Source of the DNA: Drechslerella dactyloides
Taxonomy: Eukaryota; Ascomycota; Orbiliomycetes; Orbiliales; Orbiliaceae
Assembly: GCA_020064725.1 (NCBI GenBank)
Contig: JAGTWJ010000019.1
Span: forward strand, 3,658,001-3,722,000
DNA: 64,000 nucleotides
Direction: 5' to 3'
Shown: positions 1 through 11,909 of the stretch, piece after piece
Layout of the letters: each line of letters opens with the position of its first letter
Numbering within the stretch: the stretch's first letter is position 1
Position numbers and translations under genes: made by a program
The notes under the pieces: generated by a model
Told to the model about the DNA's origin: nothing
Databases searched by the model: none
What the model saw: the letters and a program-made list of their open reading frames with translations, nothing else

Positions 1-210
1 CGCCGCCGTTCATGAGGACTTGCATGCCGACGGTTTTTATCACTCTGCCCACGCCGCTGGGTTAGCGAATCAGGTATAATGGCGACGGGTGGAAGGTGCG
101 TACTCTTGGATTTCACCGAGGCTGCCGACGCGGACCTATGCTGCTGTTAGCATTGTGACACATTGGTATTGATAGAGGAGACATACAGCCCCCAGAAGCT
201 CGTAGAGCAT
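1..210 (-). CDS. MRP17: Mitochondrial small-subunit ribosomal protein bS6m (Mrp17), 5' part only
   Basis: Exons on the minus strand are 210-187, 135-104 and 56 to beyond position 1, so the gene is cut by the window edge. The joined frame starts MLYELLGAVRVGSLGEIQD and continues through about 37 residues to a segment ending in MNGG. This matches the N-terminus of fungal S6/Mrp17, which begins MLYEL and has an alternating strand-helix pattern. The protein is a component of the mitochondrial ribosomal small subunit. Introns are 51 and 47 nt; both start GTA and end AG, with a GCTAAC branch point shortly before each acceptor. Position 210 is the first ATG that gives this frame. The gene is divergent from GCV3, with 303 bp between the two start codons. 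The family call rests on a short stretch, but the match is characteristic. Confidence 0.8.
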
Positions 211-513
211 GGCTGCGGTTCTGCAGCTGCGTGGCTGTTCGAGAGGGACGGGGTCGAGATGACTGCAATCGGTAGAAGTCACGAATTGAATTCAGCGACC
301 TGCGCGGCTTGCCATCGGAAACTTTACGAAAGGACGAAAGTATGGAAAAGGAAAAAAGCAAAAGCTCGATAAGATAAGTCGGAGCCGAGCACTTCGACAA
401 CACCAAAATTTCCACAACCTCAAGTCCGACAAGTCACCGCCGGCCCTCACGACCTCCGTACTCGAACCCGCCGCAATCCAATCACCGCTGCCGAACCGTC
501 GACATCCCGCATA
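211..513. promoter_or_regulatory. Divergent intergenic region between MRP17 and GCV3
   Basis: These 303 bp separate two start codons facing away from each other, so the stretch must hold both 5' leaders and both promoters. Both products are predicted mitochondrial matrix proteins. I see no clear TATA box. There is a purine-rich run (about 336-362) and a downstream pyrimidine-rich part. Confidence 0.6.
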
Positions 514-1181
514 ATGGCGTCTACCACCCTCCGCATAGCGTCCCGCGCCCTCCCGCGGCGATTGTCCGCCTGCTGCAGCGGCGTCCCGCTCCGCAGAACC
601 GCCTTCATGCCCCTCGCCGTCACCCCGCCTTCCTGCCGCCAGTTCTCCCGCACGGCAATGCGATTCGACAGTACGTCCTCACCCCTGATTCAAAGTTTCC
701 CCGGCGAACCCCTTCCACTTTTCTACCATAGCATACGGTGCGACTACATCGCATTGGCATCAAACCGCTAATATATCGCGCAATCAACGGAACAGTCGTC
801 AAACGGTACACGGAGGACCACGAATGGGTCGAAGTCGACACTGATTCCGGCGTCGCCACAATCGGCATCACCGACTTCGCGCAGGACAAGCTCGGCGAGG
901 TCGTCTACATCGAGCTGCCGCATGAAGGGCAGGAAATTGAGGCCGGCGAGTCCCTCGGTGCCGTCGAGAGCGTCAAGTCCGCGTCGGACGTCATCTCGCC
1001 AATATCTGGCATCATCGCAAACGTCAATTCCGCACTGGAAAAGAAGCCCGCTCTGCTGAACAAGGATCCCGAGGGTGAAGAAGGATGGATTGCAAAGCTT
1101 GATGTCGTGCCCGAGGAGGTCGAGAGGGTGGCGGAGGAGCTGATGGACGACGAGGCGTACAAGAGCTTCACGACGGAGTAG
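514..1181 (+). CDS. GCV3: Glycine cleavage system H protein, mitochondrial (GcvH)
   Basis: Exons are 514-670 and 796-1181 (intron 125 nt, GTACGT...ACAG), giving 180 residues. The first 50 or so residues are rich in Arg, Ser and Ala with almost no acid residues, as expected of a mitochondrial presequence. The mature part carries the H-protein signature: a YTEDHEW start at about residue 57, a GITDFAQDKLGE block, and the lipoyl-lysine motif ESVKSASD with Lys at about residue 113. The protein shuttles the aminomethyl group between the P, T and L proteins of the glycine decarboxylase complex in the matrix. The start is the first ATG in frame and gives a proper leader. Length is usual for fungal Gcv3. 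The gene is divergent from MRP17 and convergent with the lipase gene downstream. Confidence 0.95.
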
Positions 1182-1789
1182 AGTCCGTAATTGTGGATGC
1201 ATGTAGGTGGATTAATGAGTAAACGTGAGGCGAATTATGTGTGTATATGTTTCGTAATCGTGACAGCCGGGGACTGGGGTAGGTCATGGTGGACGGACGT
1301 CACGAATGCTATGGCTTTAATTGTTTGGAGGCCATTGTATTATACTACGGCTTGCTTGGCGGTCGATATTTTTAACAGAATACACGTACAGCGGGTTCAA
1401 CCCCATGACACGACGAAATCTTGAAGACATCCTTCGTGCGGTCTGGTTCGCGTGACTGAAGGCATCCGATAATAGGATATAAAGCTCATGATCACGTAGT
1501 CCATTGCCAGAATGATTGCCATAATCGCTTGTCCACGGATGCAAAGCAAGCTATCTTCTACAGTGCGGCAGCCGTCGATTAACGTCAGGCGGTCTACTAT
1601 AAGGACATTTATAGACGGCATTCAGTTGGTCTCGTAAATAGGACCCTCCTTTGCGAGACCAGCATTCAGTCCATAACGTCGATGTATCGACGAACGAAAA
1701 GTCCTCCAGCTGAGGTTCTCACAAGAAGCCAATTAAGAGCCTGCCTGTTGAAGGCAAAACCAGCAATCCATCTATCCATATATGGAAAT
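1182..1789. other. Convergent intergenic region GCV3 / lipase
   Basis: This is a 608 bp spacer between two 3' ends and presumably holds both 3' UTRs and polyadenylation signals. Open frames here are short and do not resemble proteins. I see no RNA gene or repeat. Confidence 0.6.
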
Positions 1790-4564
1790 CTACGCCTCCG
1801 CATCATACCAGTTGATAGTCCACCTCATGACCTGCTTCCCCGCCCTGTCCAGCAAGTCCTTGTATCCGGGATTGGTCGACGGCTTAAACATGTACGTATG
1901 AGCCGTCACTTCGTCCGGTGCTTTGTCATTCAAAGCTGAGTGCCACCATGCCCGAATATCACGATCTCCCACATCGATCCCCGGAGCCGTGCCCTTGTCG
2001 CCAGTCGGTGAAGCTGGCGACGACGGCTCACCAGTGGCCGCTTTGCCCTTCGGCGAAGAAGGCGACGCAGGCGTGCTCGACCTTCGAGGCTTTGGAGGGA
2101 GCGAGCAGAACGTCCTGACACCGCCGCCGCCGACTTCTACCGTCTTACCTCCTGGTGTCGCGGCGGACTTGGTACCCTTCCCCAGCATGGTATAGAAGTT
2201 GGCGATACCAACGCCGCTGACGGCGGATGCTCTCATGACCCGCGTCTTCAGGCTGTCCGACTTGAACAGCACGCCGACGAACTCCAGGTGCGACGTCACC
2301 CAGTTGAAGCCCTCCGTGATATTACTCTTATTCCAGTACATCGCTGCCGCCGCGCCAGTCGACACCGTTGCTGCAGCTCCGGCAACCATCGCAAGCTTCC
2401 CCCACCCCCAACCACCCGAGGAAGCAGAGGCAGCCTGTTCTGCAGACGGAAGGGCCGCAGCGGGTGCCCCGGACGAAGCCGTTGCCATTGCAGCGGGCTC
2501 CTGAGCGCTGAAGAACCCCAACGACTTTGCAATGCCGGAGACCGTGGTGAATGCGTCCGAGGCCTGGCGAAAGTTGTTCTCCGCGCTGTTTGCGAACATG
2601 CTCGGCGAGAGACCCTATATTTCACGAATGCCGGAAGGAAGCAAGAAAGAACAAATTACTACACTGCTTCCCCTATAGTCTTGCCCGCGCATGCTTGCTT
2701 GCCTGCCTTAAGACGAAAGCTTATGGCGCGCGTGCACGCGTACGCCTGTCGACGGAAAGAGGCCGAAATACCAGATAGGGCGTATCAAAGGCGCAGATGC
2801 CAATGATAGCAGGGAAGAGGATGCGTTCATCGGCCACGTCTGCGTCGTACATCTTTGCAGAGCTCGACGGGTCGTCCTTGTTCTTCCGCGGATCTAGGCT
2901 GCCAGTCTTGGACAACGGCGACGACGGGCCCGAAGACGGGGACGCGGCCGGCTTCTTGATCGGCTCGTCATCGAGGATCGAAAGCAGCGTATCAGCAGCG
3001 ACGATTCCCCCCATCGAGTGGGCCAGCAGAACCACCCGGACGGAGGGATCGATCATCGCCGCGCGGTTGCCATTGAGATATTCGGTGTCGATAACGAGAT
3101 CCTGCAGCCTACAGTCCGGTCTCGAATAGCGCTTCCGAATACGTCCATTGGGTCAGTCCAGGGTGCAATGTAATGTAGATGGAGCTAGAGCTTTCTTTTT
3201 CAAACGGCAAATAAAAGAGGTACGTCCAAAATTAAGGCGATTTGGCATCGGGTCCGGATAAAAACGAAGCTGCACGGTACAGTTTGAATAAAACGGAGGC
3301 AGTTGATGTGAGTACAAGGGGGGGGGGGGGGGGGGGGGGGGGGCACAATAAGGCACAGCATGCTCCCCAATATTCAGAGTCAGCATCAAGTATCTGCAAC
3401 AGCGTGGCCACCGGTGAGTTTTATTCTTGGACATCACAACCGATGTCGAAGAGGCTAGTCACCCGGTCTGTTGCCTTGTCGTCATCGCACCGCAGCACGA
3501 TGGAAGAAAGCAGTGTGCTAGCTGACCGGCGAAGGTAGAAAATAGCAGCAAACAAATACTGCATATCACTATACATATCGCCATATCGTAATGTAGCAGT
3601 ATCACAGATATGCAACCAGCCAGCAGGATTGCGTCCTCTCGGTAAAAGAGGAGGATTGAGTAAGAGCGAAGGAAACAGAGAATAATCAGAAGAAGAAAAG
3701 AAAGGAAAAAAAGGGTATCTTTACCAGTTACGAAAGCGTGTCACAGCCGCAGGCAGATTTCCTCTGGTTTCGTATCTCGGGTACACGACAGCTTTCACGC
3801 CAACGTTCGGCAGGAATTTCTGCAGTGCCTGCTGGAGATGCTATTGATTTCGAGCATCATATCACAACCGGAGTGAGGTTGATAATCTCAGCACAAGACC
3901 GTCCGCTCATGAGCTGGAAACCGGGGGGCCCACCGGGCCTGCTGGGGGGTGCTGGCTGATTCTCTCGGCAGAAATACCTCAGGAAAGAGAGCAAAAGTAT
4001 CGTCGCCGCCCTGATCCGATGCGTAAGGAAGCAAACGGAGAGAAAGAAGAAATCAATTAGCTCGCCTGCTCTGTTCTACGGCGTTGTTGATCAAGTCATC
4101 AAGTGATCGGTAGGGTGGTGTACAATCAAACAATGCGCTAGCCCGGACACGATATGGAGCACATGTGGTTATTTTCGCCGCCAGCGCGGGAGGTAAATGG
4201 ACGGTGGAGGTCACAATCCGGACGACGATGCATGGGCAGGAATGGAGGAAATGATTTAGACAGGTGCGCCGCCGTCCGTATTGACCGTCGAAAGAAAGGA
4301 CAAAGTGGAGACGGACTTCCATGTGCGAAGGAAGTTCGAGGCAAGCAAGGCAAGGGTGGGCACAGCAAGCAGTCACACATCATTGAATCAGCCAGAGCTC
4401 GAGCGGATGAGCGAAGGCACGAATGAACGAACGAGCGAGCGAGCGAGAAGTCACCGGAGCAAGGGGTTGATGTCAACGAAGCGGCGACCTCCAAGGCACG
4501 CGCTGAGTGGACTAACCTTGAAGCCATGGATGAAGACTAGCAATAACGTCCGTTTCCGTGCCAT
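1790..4564 (-). CDS. DUF676-type serine hydrolase (putative lipase), five exons
   Basis: Exons on the minus strand are 4564-4517, 4010-3978, 3840-3725, 3108-2772 and 2614-1790, giving 452 residues. The reading frame stays open across every junction. The N-terminus reads MARKRTLLLVFIHGFKG, the oxyanion-hole strand and HGF loop of alpha/beta hydrolases. A YPRYETRG block follows. The nucleophile elbow is LLAHSMGG with Ser at about residue 97; its first position is Ala rather than the common Gly. A FDTPYLGL block follows the elbow. A proline/serine-rich linker interrupts the domain. An Ala/Gly-rich hydrophobic stretch (around LAMVAGAAATVSTGAAAAMY) may be a membrane anchor. The C-terminus ends WTINWYDAEA. 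The substrate is unknown, with lipid ester hydrolysis inferred. Introns 1 and 3 are long (506 and 616 nt), and exon 2 is only 33 nt. Confidence 0.85.
3318..3343. repeat. 26-nt poly-G tract
   Basis: An uninterrupted run of 26 G on the plus strand lies inside the third intron of the lipase gene, where it reads as poly-C in the pre-mRNA. Confidence 0.95.
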
Positions 4565-7500
4565 CAGAGCGGACGCCGGCTGGGCGAGGTGGAAGGAATC
4601 AGGAAGTCGTAATACCACGGGGAAGTTGCCTTGAGATGGAGTTTGGTGGAGGGACGAACGGCAGCGTAACGTTGGGTGGAAGAAGAAAAGAAAGTTTGGT
4701 CAGTTGAGTTCGCGGTCAGCCAGGTCAGCCCGCCCGCAAAAGAAAGCTGACGTCGACCGCCGGATGCGCGGAGCTGATGCACGCGATGGACGCCCACGCT
4801 GGCGATAGCTCTGACTTCGCGTCTTGGGATTGGATTTGGTGATGGCTTGCACAGGAGAAGACGTGCTGGGCATGCATGCCTGGAAACAGGCAGCCGGCCA
4901 AATGAAGTCAGGATCCTGTGCAGCTTGGCCAGGAGGAAAATATCGTATCATGATCATGGGTTGCAGAAGCAGCCTGAATGGAGGAAGCCCGATATCATCA
5001 ATTCATTCCCATTCATTCAAGGCAAAGCTCCCGGCACTCGATTGGCTGCAGGGACCACGTTGCTAGCCTGCGCATTCGTGTTCGTTTCCACCCACAAAGT
5101 TAATATCGCCCCCTCTGCAGCATGTGCGCCTTCCATCTCGAACTTTGTCACTCCTTGACTTCGATAATCTATCTCACATCACAGCTACTTGTAACCACCA
5201 CTCACGTTGCGTGCAATGGAAACTCCGATCATGCCGCCGCCGCGAGCAGGAGCAGCCACAATGGGTCCAAGTCATCCTCTTGGTCGAATCCGTTGCATCT
5301 TTGGGCAATTGTCCAAGCACGCAGTATGATCCGTCTAGATCGTCTGCAAGCCCACACCGGATGCATGCACTTATGCAAAACTGAGGGTTCGTCCCTCCGG
5401 CTAGCAGGAACCCTGTCGATATCGAAAAAACTAGCTCAGCTGCTGGAACTTGCCTTAACGACGGCCGAAGAACTCCTATGCCACAGAGCTAGCGCTGGAG
5501 CAAGTGCATCGGATCCAGCTAGTTAGGCAGGTTTGTGGAAAAAATGAACGTGAACGTGAACAAAATGGATCTCACAATATCGCCAGGGTCTGATGCACGT
5601 CGACGGCTGGTCGGTCATTCATTCAATTCATTCGGAAGCTGGCTGCATGAGCTGGAGCATAGGGTCTGAGCTAAGTTTGCGATTCAGTTGTCCGTCCATC
5701 CAGATCGAGCCAAATACCAGCTGTGAACAGATAAAGCGTGTAGCAGTTTGGTATCCAAAGATGGATCATGCCGCGCGGACTAGGTGTTCGTGCAAGGTTC
5801 CGTTCTGTCCTCCGGACTGATCACAAATATGCGCGACGATGAATTCGAAACTGCCTGGGCTAATGTTTGCATGGATGTACAGGTACATGGACATTATATC
5901 ACAGACACCGACTCGAGTACTCCATTACATTGCACAAACACGGCCGGTCGGCCGGCTGAGCAGGAGTCGATGCAGCTAGATATCATGCATGGCATGGACG
6001 TGTAGAATCGTGACCAGCGGGCGAGTGCAAGCTAATGCTGCTCGACGCGAGCGACCATGTGACCACTTGCTTATCCATCCACTGCTTCGAGGAGGGCTTT
6101 TTTTTGCTATCACCCCTCGAGCTCGATATTATGCATTGCATTGCTCTGCGCGCAAGCTCGATGGCCATCCATGTCGATGTGTACCGCAACCCTGGATACT
6201 TGTCTCGCATCCAGCCAACCAGCGTCCGCCGCTGCCTTCAAGCTCGTTTAGGAACTATCCGTTCAAGATTCGAGATGGCGGCGATCTAAAGCAGCCAGGT
6301 CAGCTCCTCACTGATCAATACTTTATCCCGCTGCTCTGTTAAGGAAGAACCCACAGCCGGGACAGGCTACCCTAGTTGGGAAAGTTAGAGGCAGCAGCAC
6401 GACATGCAACTGATGACCATAATGAGGCTTGCAACTTGAGAGCTTGCAAAATGCAAACGTGATAGTTAGCAAGTGATGACGTTGGGACATGGTTGGGCTT
6501 TTGATTCGTCACTCTGAGCGAAATATAGCCTGTAGAAGTTTTACATTTGCTTGCTTGCTGTTAGTTAGTAGGGAAACGCCGAGATTGGTGCCCAACAGGC
6601 AAAGGCAATGCAATATCACGGCTTCTTTAATATCAAGGTCATCCTTCAATTCAAACCGCATGGGCGTGACCGAGCTGCGTCCGCTACTCGTTTTTCGACG
6701 AACGAGGAAAAGCCGACGACTTTGCTTTTCAGTCGAGTGGATCCTCCCTCCATCACATCCGATCCCCCACCCGGCCACATACGAATCCGTCGACGGCCGG
6801 CCGCGTCGCAGCACTCCGAGCAGACGGATGCAGACCCGGGATTCGACGCCATCAGAAGAAGTTTCGCCTCCGCCTCCGCCGCCGCCGCCGTTACAAGCAG
6901 GCAAACCAGGCAGGCAGGCAGTCGCATCTTCAACCTTTTGGCTTAATTCTGTCTTTCAAGATTGAGCTGGTCACGGGAGCTCGCCCATCTGGACACGAAG
7001 TGGATATGGACGGATAATATTCATATTCGTGTCTGCCACAGGGAGAGACCGTTTGGTTACCGAGTTTGAAAAGAACCAGCCCAAGCCAATGCAACGAGAG
7101 TATAAAAATGCAATCAATCGACCACATCCGGGGTTCCAACCTCGACAAATGGCAGCCCGAACGCGAACAAATGAGCATGCATCCTGTCCAGATCGTCAAA
7201 GCTGAGGCAAATGCGCCAACATGCATATGATACGGGCCATGTTCCGCCCGCATCCCAGCAATGAGAATAGGAGAATTTACCATCAACGCGACCGTGTGAT
7301 AATCATATTCAAGCCGCGAGCCGGGGTGGACGTGATATGCTTCATCGGCTTGTCGTGAACGGGTCTTGAAATATTTCAATCAGACGTCCAGATTGCATTG
7401 CATTTTGCATTAATCATAGGCTCGAGTAATTGCCAGATGCCACCCACCACGACCCTTGGCGACGTGGACGTAATGAATGTATTCTGCCTGTCCCATACCC

Positions 7501-9311
7501 ATGGCGGGGTTCGCAATACGAAACCGCCCGCTGGAACTTCTGTCTGTGGTTTGATGGGCCCAGATACAGCAATGTCAGCGGCTAGGGTGGAAACAATATC
7601 AGAAGGGACTCACCGATCGGCTATTGATTGTGGAGATTGATTCGAGCGAGAGCCTTGCAGGACGAGACATCCGAGGACGGACTTCCTCTCAGCGTCGTGC
7701 TGTGCCTGCCTGCCTGCTTGCCCGCCTTTGCGCTTCGCTCTGCGTGGAACACCGGCAGATGGCGAGTCGCAATTGGGTCGGATGGATTGGATGGGTTGGT
7801 CTTCCATCCAGCATATACCGAGCATCAATATCGTGAACACCACCCACACTCGAGGACTCCTCCCACCCGGCGTCCCGGCAGCCATCCCACCATCCGTGGC
7901 CATGGGATGCTCCGCGGTGCAGCATTCGTCCAGCCCAGTGGCCCAGAAGTGGGGACCCGGGCGATTCGATGCAGTCGATATTGGTGTGTGAGAGATGAAG
8001 GAGGGTGAACGTGCGTGTGGGCGTGCCAAACGGTCCAGGCTGCTGTCTTCGACCTCGTTTGGCTTTCCCCACCGTTTTGCTTCTTTTCGCGACTTCGTTC
8101 TTTCTTACGTTCATGCGTTAAGATCATGGAAGCAGCTTAAGCCAAGCCCGTCTTCTTCAATACTCTGTTTCTTTCTTTTTTGCCATCAAAGCAAAAGGCC
8201 GCTTGGTCAAGTGTCGAGGTGCACCATTTTAATCCCTGCACACACCTGCCTGGCCCGGTTCTGATTCTGCAGCCGGGTTCACCACATGCACTCAATCAGA
8301 CACATTTGGCGATTTAGTTACTGAGCTTGGTATCGTCGTCGTTGGTGCGCTTTTTCATACTAAAGCTATTCGTGCCTCCAGCTTCGTGCGTGAGTTAACG
8401 TTTGTTCTAAGTCAGTCCCCTCCTCTTCCCGGGCAGCCACTCGACTTCCCCCCGCCGCCTCCGAGATCAAGGCCCCATGCCACGCATGCCACTTGACGCG
8501 TTCCGGGAAGGCAAAAGAGCAAGTGGATCTCGAATTGATAAATCAACCAAACTTCTGGCTGCGTGTCCCTCGCCATGGGTCCCCGTACAGCATGTCTCCA
8601 TCCAACCTACCCACATGACAATCTCCAATAATACCTGACGCACCGCCAGCCAGCCTCCTCATCCTCATTCTTATGAGAGACGGGCAAGCCCAGTGGCAAA
8701 GGGCGGTAATGACATCCAGTTAGTCTCGGTTTGTCGGTACTTCTCTCAGCAAGCCATGCGATGCAAGGGAAAATAGCATGGAGCTATAGGTTGAGCTCGG
8801 CATTATGGATTTTGAATCCCACCACAGTCTCACATAAGCACGCGAAGCGATCACGCATCCTCCGTATCAAAAATACTCTCTCAGGTCTGAACTACATACG
8901 TACCGACCGCTCCTTTGGGAAAGATGTCATTTCTCCCGCTCTTTCTTTCGGAAGCTGAAGGAATCTTGGCCGCCGCGGCCGGCACGAACGATCGGCCTGG
9001 CGCTTGCTTTCCTGGCCTGCCTGCATTGGTCGTCGTCCAAACAGTCATGAATTTGCGACCTCTGATTCGGCCGTCGGCCGTGAAGCCTACGAACCCGATC
9101 CTACGAGGTAATGTAATGTGCCACATTTGTCCGTTTACATCCCCCATCCACATCCCGTGCCTAGCTTTGCGAAAAGCAGAATTAAACGAGTTCCTGAACT
9201 GCATCGTAAGCTATAATGCTCCGCAGGAGGCAAGCTTTAGCTCGCCGAATTGAATTTGAAGAACTCATCGATGGATGGATGACCTTGTGCACTGAAGGAA
9301 TCGAACCTCTC

Positions 9312-9899
9312 TCATGCCATCGGATCGCTTAGCTTGCCTTCTTTCGTACCGTTCTCCTTACCTCGGAGTTCGTTTCTCCAAGGGTGCACCTGCCTGCCTA
9401 CCTGCGTCCAGGGATATAATTTTTTATCCCTCTTCGATTCATTTGCAGGATTGCATTTGCAAGTGCCTATACTGTGCGTGAACAGTTTGATATCACAGCT
9501 CGGAGCGTCGACGTACATCCGAGACACGAGGAATTGAGCAACAGAGGAAATTTTTCGTTCAGGAAAGGCTACTATTCCTTGTTGACATGGCCGCCTGCAG
9601 GGGCGCTGCTGCAATGATGTCGGTGTGTCTTCCGTCATTACAATTAATTGATTCACCAGGGCGGCAGCAGCATCAGCAAACCAAAGCGGGTAATGATTGT
9701 ATTCAATCCGATCCATTGCGAGGGCCATTGTAGCAAGACAGGCTCGTGAAGCGAACACCATGGGAACGAAGAAGAAAAAAAACTTCCAATTGCATGCAAC
9801 TCGACGCGGCGAAGCAAAGTTGCATCGATCGAGCTCCAACGAGCAGCCAGAACGTGCCTTGATATCACGCGTCCATGCATATTGACTCTTGAACAACAT
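9312..9899 (-). other. Unrecognised 195-codon open frame in the gene-poor stretch
   Basis: An ATG-initiated frame of 195 codons with no known motif. It is rich in Phe, Cys and Arg, and codon use looks random. It lies in DNA otherwise lacking genes. I regard it as probably non-coding and list it because it is longer than most chance frames nearby. Confidence 0.1.
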
Positions 9900-10424
9900 G
9901 GGTTCTATAGATACTCAACCTGCATGTACAGAACATACGTCGCTGCACATCTATCCGATGCATGAGGAGCGCCGTGCTATTGGACGGTTCAAGTTATATC
10001 GGACCCCAATTCGATTCGAGCTCGCAAGTGAAAACAACAGGACTAACCTGTCGTTCCCGCTGCTGCAACATTTCGCCTTCGCATTTCGAGTATACGCACG
10101 CCTCGGTGGCTAGCTCATCGAGGCCGTCTACTGTTGGACCGCCATGCATGCCATATGCTACCTGTACACTCGCCTCCTTGATAGGCTCCATCGCGTCGAG
10201 TTGGGTACCATGGGATGTGCCGTCCTGAGCAACTTAACTGCCGTCTACGCATGTCTACTTAGCTAGTCCACCTGAATGCTGTTTTACAGTTTTTATATTA
10301 AGAAATATACGCAAGCGCACTTAGCTAACCTGTGCTTCGTCCCGCCTCGCGAGCTCCTGTGAACAAACTGCAGTTGCAAGCTTCATTCAATCGAATGCAA
10401 GGTTTGCCAACTGTTAACCTCGGG

Positions 10425-10986
10425 CAACGTAACGTAACGGACGGGTCGGTCACGTACTCGGTGCTATGCAACTAGCAACTCAATACAGGACATACTCGCG
10501 GCGGTCCAGCGTGACTTCGAGCAGACGGTATAAGTGCTTGTCGACTCGACGAAACATCATCTGAGTTAACATTTCACATTCCATGTCGGCACGTAAGGGT
10601 CTACGTTGGTCCGTGACGAGACATGACAAATACGGGCCAATCAGCACGCGAGGCTGCGTTCGCGACCATGCACGAATCAGGCAAGAATCGGAAAGGGCGA
10701 CAAGAAAGCCCAGGGGACGTGTGCCCGTGTGGAATGTACCGATACGTAGGGCGAGGCTTTCTCGTGAAGAAGTACCGTTGGTCGTCGACACCCCGGCAGT
10801 ATGCGCCTAGATGGCTGACATGATGCGTAAACAACTGCAGCTAACGGCTCGACTCCCGCGTCACTCGACGGTGGCCAGGCCTCGACGGACAGGGTTGCCT
10901 GCTAATCAGATGCAGCATGCAGACCAAGAACCAGCCAGGAGTAGTAGATTATCAAGGACAAATGTTGCTCCAACGTAACGTAACCC
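10425..10986. repeat. Two copies of CAACGTAACGTAAC, 546 bp apart
   Basis: The 14-mer occurs in the same orientation at 10425-10438 and 10971-10984. Each copy is itself a short tandem of AACGT units. No coding feature lies between them. Confidence 0.85.
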
Positions 10987-11069
10987 GCTTTTTTAAATTT
11001 TTTCTTTCGACGGCATCCTTTCCCACGATCATGTGCTCGTGTTGGGCGAAAAAAAGAGGAGGCTGCTAG

Positions 11070-11909
11070 TTAGCCAACTAGCTGCATGGTCACGCTGAGC
11101 CGAGAGCAAGTTTCGACAGCATGCAGTTTGTAGAATGTTGCCTTTTCGGCCGGCCGCGGCGGTAAAAACGCTAAAATCGTCGAACGAACGAACGAACGAA
11201 AATGTGATATCTCTGACATCGTATCATGGTACATACGAAGCTTATGTGTCTCGAGCCCTTTACGACCTGCAGGAGCTAGCGTTCCTTTGATCAGATTCCC
11301 CTGTGATCCGGTGCAAGGCCGACCGGCCCTGTCCGCCTTTTGCTGGTTCTGTTCTGACGTTGGGGTTATATTGCACCATCGACGAGCGCTTGCATACGAG
11401 TTGGCAATATCCGGCTTCTCGAACCCCATGGTGCAACGCCGAAACAGGCAATTATCGTTCGCAACCTCTGTGTCATTCGCAGGCATGTACCTTTTACTCG
11501 AACGGGCCACGCCAACCAGCCACAACGCACACCCGATCCACACGCAAGTCCGCGATGGGCGGCGAGTGCATTGTTTCCTATTCACAGGAGAGCTGCTGCA
11601 GTGCTCCACATCCAGACTGCGGTTTGTCGTACAGTACATGCACGAATCGAATCGAATCCACATTGCATGGAATCCGACGATCCATCTGCCCTCCATCGAG
11701 TTTTTTGCCTTTTGGATTGCTTCTTGAATTTCTTTTTTCGTTGGACTTCGTCGGAGATCTGCAGAAAAAGGGAAAGCGAATGATCTGATCATATCACATA
11801 TCTCTGTGCTCTTTGAATTGAATTTCATGCCCAGGTGCAGCTGGCTGCATCTCGCTGTGGATTCGCGGCGCAGTTGGACGAGCGAGGCGGTTAACTCAAC
11901 CATGTCCAT
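11070..11909 (-). other. Longest open frame (279 residues) in the gene-poor stretch, orphan candidate
   Basis: Starting from ATG at 11909 the frame runs 279 residues to TAA, and it is open for at least five more codons upstream. I recognise no domain. The protein would be Cys- and Arg-rich with no obvious signal peptide. A short amphipathic stretch (KKEIQEAIQKAKN) is visible near residue 60. The length is notable because at about 50% GC such a frame is not expected by chance in 15 kb. Nothing else supports coding, and it may be an accident of composition. Confidence 0.2.
11178..11201. repeat. CGAA tetranucleotide tract
   Basis: A short tandem run of CGAA units sits inside the gene-poor stretch. 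A related run grading from GAAC to GAGC lies near 4423-4447. Confidence 0.75.

Noticed and set aside
1385..1410. GGGTTCAACCCC as a possible tRNA T-arm
   Set aside because: No A box or acceptor stem upstream on either strand.
3153..3437. 94-codon minus-strand frame over the poly-G tract (poly-Pro protein)
   Set aside because: It lies inside the third intron of the lipase, and the poly-Pro comes only from the homopolymer.
9250..9420. Possible tRNA on the minus strand (GGTTCGATTCC near 9300)
   Set aside because: The B-box-like word is present, but the flanking stem does not pair well and I found no matching A box or acceptor stem at the right distance.
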